In this document: positions 5,040 to 6,274 of the stretch, one piece after another
Layout of the letters: every line of letters begins with the position of its first letter
How positions within the stretch are numbered: the stretch's first letter is position 1
Assembly (NCBI GenBank): GCA_030588935.1
Contig: JAUUWR010000054.1
Location: forward strand, 1 to 6,274
Direction of reading: 5' to 3'
Origin: a bacterium
GTDB lineage: Archaea; Nanobdellota; Nanobdellia; Pacearchaeales; GW2011-AR1
DNA length: 6,274 nt
Made by a program: the position numbers and the translations under genes
Notes under the pieces: model-generated
Seen by the model: only the letters and a program-made list of their open reading frames with translations
What the model was told of the DNA's origin: nothing
Database searches by the model: none

Positions 5040-5122
5040 TTATTAATATTTATAATTTTACAAGAATATTAAGCAGGCAGAAGAGAACTTAAGCTACTCA
5101 TCTGTAGAAATTAATAAGTTTA
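5040..5122 (+). repeat. Structured intergenic element E5
   Basis: The best partner of E2: 5066-5122 aligns end to end with 2631-2687. Outer arms TTATTAAT (5040-5047) and ATTAATAA (5110-5117) pair over 8 bp. TTTACAAGAATAT (5057-5069) is identical to E4. A hairpin CTAC (5094-5097) / GTAG (5104-5107) has the loop TCATCT, and TTAAG (5070-5073 region) can pair with CTTAA (5088-5092) across 14 nt, as in E2. TATAAT at 5051-5056 could be its promoter. It lies between the divergent tRNA promoter and the one-TM protein gene, so it cannot be the 3' UTR of a plus-strand gene. Confidence 0.58.
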
Positions 5123-5183
5123 GCATTAGTGATAAAAAATAAAACAAAAACAAATAAAAAGCCGGTTTGTTATATAATATAAA

Positions 5184-5552
5184 ATGGGGTTAGATGATAT
5201 TTTGGGTTTTAATGATATCTTGAATAATACTAATGTTAGTATTTGGGAGGTTTTTCCTCCTGAACTGGTTTCTCAAATTGGGAGCTTAATAACGATTTTA
5301 AAAATAACTGGAATTGTTGTTATTGGTTATATTATCTTTTTGCTTATTAGATGGATTTTTAGTATTAGAAGACATAGGAAAATAAATAAGATTTATAAAA
5401 AGGTTTATGAGATAGATAGGAAGTTAGATGTTCTTGTGTCAAGGAGGAAATTGGAGAAAAAAGAAAAGAAACCGGAAGTTAAGGAAAAAGAAGGATTAAT
5501 TAAGCGATTATTTAAGAGGAAATCTTTAAAGTCTAAGAAAAAAAAGAAATGA
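5184..5552 (+). CDS. Small one-TM protein with Lys-rich tail
   Basis: No family is recognised. The first 33 residues are polar and acidic (GLDDILGFNDILNN), then one TM helix spans about 35-60, followed by RRHRK. The positive-inside rule places the C-terminal half in the cytoplasm. Residues 65-95 look helical and may be a short coiled coil; 90-122 are dominated by Lys, Arg and Glu and end in SKKKKK. Such a tail could bind nucleic acid or acidic lipid (inference). No internal Met offers another start. A TATA-like TATATAATATAAA lies too close to the ATG (5171-5183); AAATAAAAA at 5152-5160 is better spaced. It converges with alba with a single base between the two stop codons, and its AAA/AAG codons are the complement of alba's T-run. 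Confidence 0.72.
   Translation: MGLDDILGFNDILNNTNVSIWEVFPPELVSQIGSLITILKITGIVVIGYIIFLLIRWIFSIRRHRKINKIYKKVYEIDRKLDVLVSRRKLEKKEKKPEVKEKEGLIKRLFKRKSLKSKKKKK
5538..5549 (-). terminator. T-run terminator of rps17e-alba, inside the opposite gene's Lys codons
   Basis: On the minus strand TTTCTTTTTTTT starts 4 nt after the alba stop codon. The eight consecutive T are 5545 down to 5538. The same bases on the plus strand encode the last Lys residues of the one-TM protein. Confidence 0.6.
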
Positions 5553-5553
5553 T

Positions 5554-5961
5554 TTACCCCTTAACCAACACAATCTCAATCGCAGAAACATTGATTCTTT
5601 TTCCTTCTTTGTTTTCAAAAGCTTCGCTTGAGATTTTTATATCTTTTACTTGTATATTTTCTTCTTTTAAGAAAGTTCTTCTGGAAACTTCTACAACATC
5701 AACTGCTTTTGATATGAATTTTCCTCTTGCAGAAACAATAACTTCGTTTTGCCCCTTATTTTGGAATTGCATTACAACGCCTGTAACATAATTCATGAAC
5801 GGTTTTATTCCTATGAAAATTGTGTTGTCCTTGTCGGTTTTAGAAATTTTTTTCTCTGATTTTTTTTCTAAATCTTCTTCTGAAGCAAGGGGTTTTGTCT
5901 CTTCTGTATCTTCTGGTGTTTGCCCTTCTTCTGGCTGAACTGTTTTCTGTTCTTCTGTCAT
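5554..5961 (-). CDS. alba: Alba chromatin protein with acidic N-terminal tail
   Basis: Small dimeric DNA/RNA-binding protein of archaeal chromatin (Sac10b family). The Alba domain spans 46-135: NTIFIGIKPFMNYVTGVV (46-63), VIVSARGKFISKAVDVVEVSRRTF (74-97) and KDIKI...GKRINVSAIEIVLVKG to the end. Classic Alba is about 90-100 aa; here 45 extra residues precede it, with 15 Asp/Glu against 8 Lys by count and no predicted structure. The tail is probably disordered and could shield or compete with DNA. In Sulfolobus numbering K17 is kept (K53) but K16, the acetylated residue, is Ile (I52). The start is the only Met before the domain. It follows rps17e by 17 nt, so the two may be co-transcribed, although AAAATAAATAA upstream could be a second promoter. 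Confidence 0.93.
   Translation of the reverse strand: MTEEQKTVQPEEGQTPEDTEETKPLASEEDLEKKSEKKISKTDKDNTIFIGIKPFMNYVTGVVMQFQNKGQNEVIVSARGKFISKAVDVVEVSRRTFLKEENIQVKDIKISSEAFENKEGKRINVSAIEIVLVKG
5595..5616 (+). terminator. Candidate terminator of the one-TM gene, within alba
   Basis: A T/C-rich tract on the plus strand (TTCTTTTTCC then TTCTTTGTTTTC) lies 42 nt past the stop of the one-TM gene. On the minus strand these bases encode the ENKEGKR stretch of Alba. Confidence 0.35.
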
Positions 5962-5978
5962 TTTAGTTGTTATTTATT

Positions 5979-6179
5979 TTACTGAACTCTCTTTTTTTCT
6001 GAATTTTCTTTGGTTTTAAGTCTTGTTATGTATCCTGCAATCTGATTTCTTATTTTTTTACTAGGCATTTTTACTTTAAGTACTTTTTTATTTTCTTCAA
6101 AATCGCCAGTAAATTGGTTTTTTCTTTTTAATAATGCGTTTGCAGTTCTTTTGACAAGTTTTGATTTTATTCGTCCCAT
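5979..6179 (-). CDS. rps17e: 30S ribosomal protein S17e
   Basis: Small-subunit ribosomal protein found in archaea and eukaryotes, not bacteria. The start MGRIKSKLVKRTANALL matches the family, as do FTGDFEENKK (23-32) and SKKIRNQIAGYITRL (40-54). Length (66 aa) is normal for archaea, and the tail is basic (KENSEKKRVQ). A TATA box centred 28 nt before the ATG (near 6207) gives a nearly leaderless transcript. It lies upstream of alba in the same direction with a 17-nt gap, a likely two-gene operon. Confidence 0.96.
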   Translation of the reverse strand: MGRIKSKLVKRTANALLKRKNQFTGDFEENKKVLKVKMPSKKIRNQIAGYITRLKTKENSEKKRVQ

Positions 6180-6200
6180 AATATTAGGTTTGGTTTGGGG

Positions 6201-6213
6201 TTTTTAAATTTTT
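6201..6213 (-). promoter_or_regulatory. TATA region of rps17e-alba
   Basis: On the minus strand AAAAATTTAAAAA is centred about 28 nt before the rps17e ATG, with no strong Shine-Dalgarno between. This is the expected archaeal spacing. Confidence 0.6.
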
Positions 6214-6227
6214 GGTTCATTACATCC

Positions 6228-6272
6228 ACGGCAAGGATACCTCTGCCTTAAGGCAGAGTGAGGAATTGCCGT
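6228..6272. repeat. Nested perfect hairpin at the right edge
   Basis: The outer arms ACGGCAA (6228-6234) and TTGCCGT (6266-6272) pair over 7 bp. The inner palindrome CTCTGCCTTAAGGCAGAG (6241-6258) forms a 7-bp stem with a TTAA loop. Between them is an asymmetric internal loop (GGATAC against TGAGGAA). It is far richer in G+C than the surroundings. It could be a terminator or ncRNA, or a terminal hairpin of an IS200/IS605-type element lying to the right. The window ends before this can be resolved. Confidence 0.5.
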
Positions 6273-6274
6273 CT

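Noticed and set aside
1816..5122. Intergenic elements as box C/D or H/ACA guide RNAs
   Set aside because: GAGATGA in E4 resembles a C box and CTGA occurs in E2, but no element has C, D', C' and D boxes in order on either strand, and no ACA tail follows the hairpins.
1816..5122. Elements as a CRISPR array
   Set aside because: Copies are separated by whole genes, differ in sequence and lack regular short spacers.
5549..5791. Plus-strand frame opposite alba
   Set aside because: It is antisense to a clear Alba coding region and reads as low-complexity Ser/Thr/Phe sequence.

Overview
The window is strongly A+T-rich archaeal DNA. Evidence for archaea: a ribosomal protein S17e gene followed by a gene for the chromatin protein Alba, TATA boxes about 20-30 nt before most start codons with very short leaders, a tRNA gene without an encoded CCA, and T-run terminators. 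The short proteins, the bacterial-looking class II glycyl-tRNA synthetase and an N-terminal 'YYYL...R..GKV...YLGK' module suggest a reduced-genome DPANN archaeon (Woesearchaeota/Pacearchaeota-like); that placement is inference.

Layout, left to right. Positions 52-1767 (+) encode glycyl-tRNA synthetase with an unusual N-terminal extension; its TATA box lies inside a 7-bp inverted repeat. Then come a SEC59/VTE5-type polyprenol-kinase-like membrane protein (1911-2555, +), a VTT/DedA-type membrane protein (2767-3327, +), a Nudix hydrolase with an enlarged Nudix box (3480-3971, +; the only gene with a clear Shine-Dalgarno), a HIT-family hydrolase (4119-4484, +) and an unrecognised 129-aa protein (4533-4922, +). 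A tRNA with anticodon CAU lies on the minus strand (4926-4998), tail to tail with that gene. A one-TM Lys-rich protein (5184-5552, +) converges with the minus-strand pair rps17e-alba (6179 down to 5554). The right edge carries a nested perfect hairpin that continues toward or out of the window.

The genes do not form one pathway. They are mostly single transcription units: translation (GlyRS, tRNA, S17e), chromatin (Alba), membrane lipid or isoprenoid functions (kinase-like and VTT proteins) and nucleotide clean-up (Nudix, HIT).

The most unexpected signal is between the genes. Four of the intergenic gaps (about 143-211 nt) hold a related, structured, same-orientation element of roughly 80-110 nt, and a fifth gap holds a possible distant relative. 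Two copies share a 57-nt block (32 of the first 39 bases identical by my count), two others share an identical 18-nt TATA-like lead-in, and two share a 13-nt identical segment. Each has A/T-rich flanks able to pair, one or two small hairpins and a core resembling AGAAGA...CTTAAGC...TCATC. They match no RNA family I recognise and could be small RNA genes, cis elements or miniature repeats. The other notable points are a compensatory A19-U56 pair in the tRNA, the GlyRS fusion, an Alba with an acidic tail and no acetylatable Lys16, and a convergent gene pair whose Lys codons double as the opposite strand's terminator.
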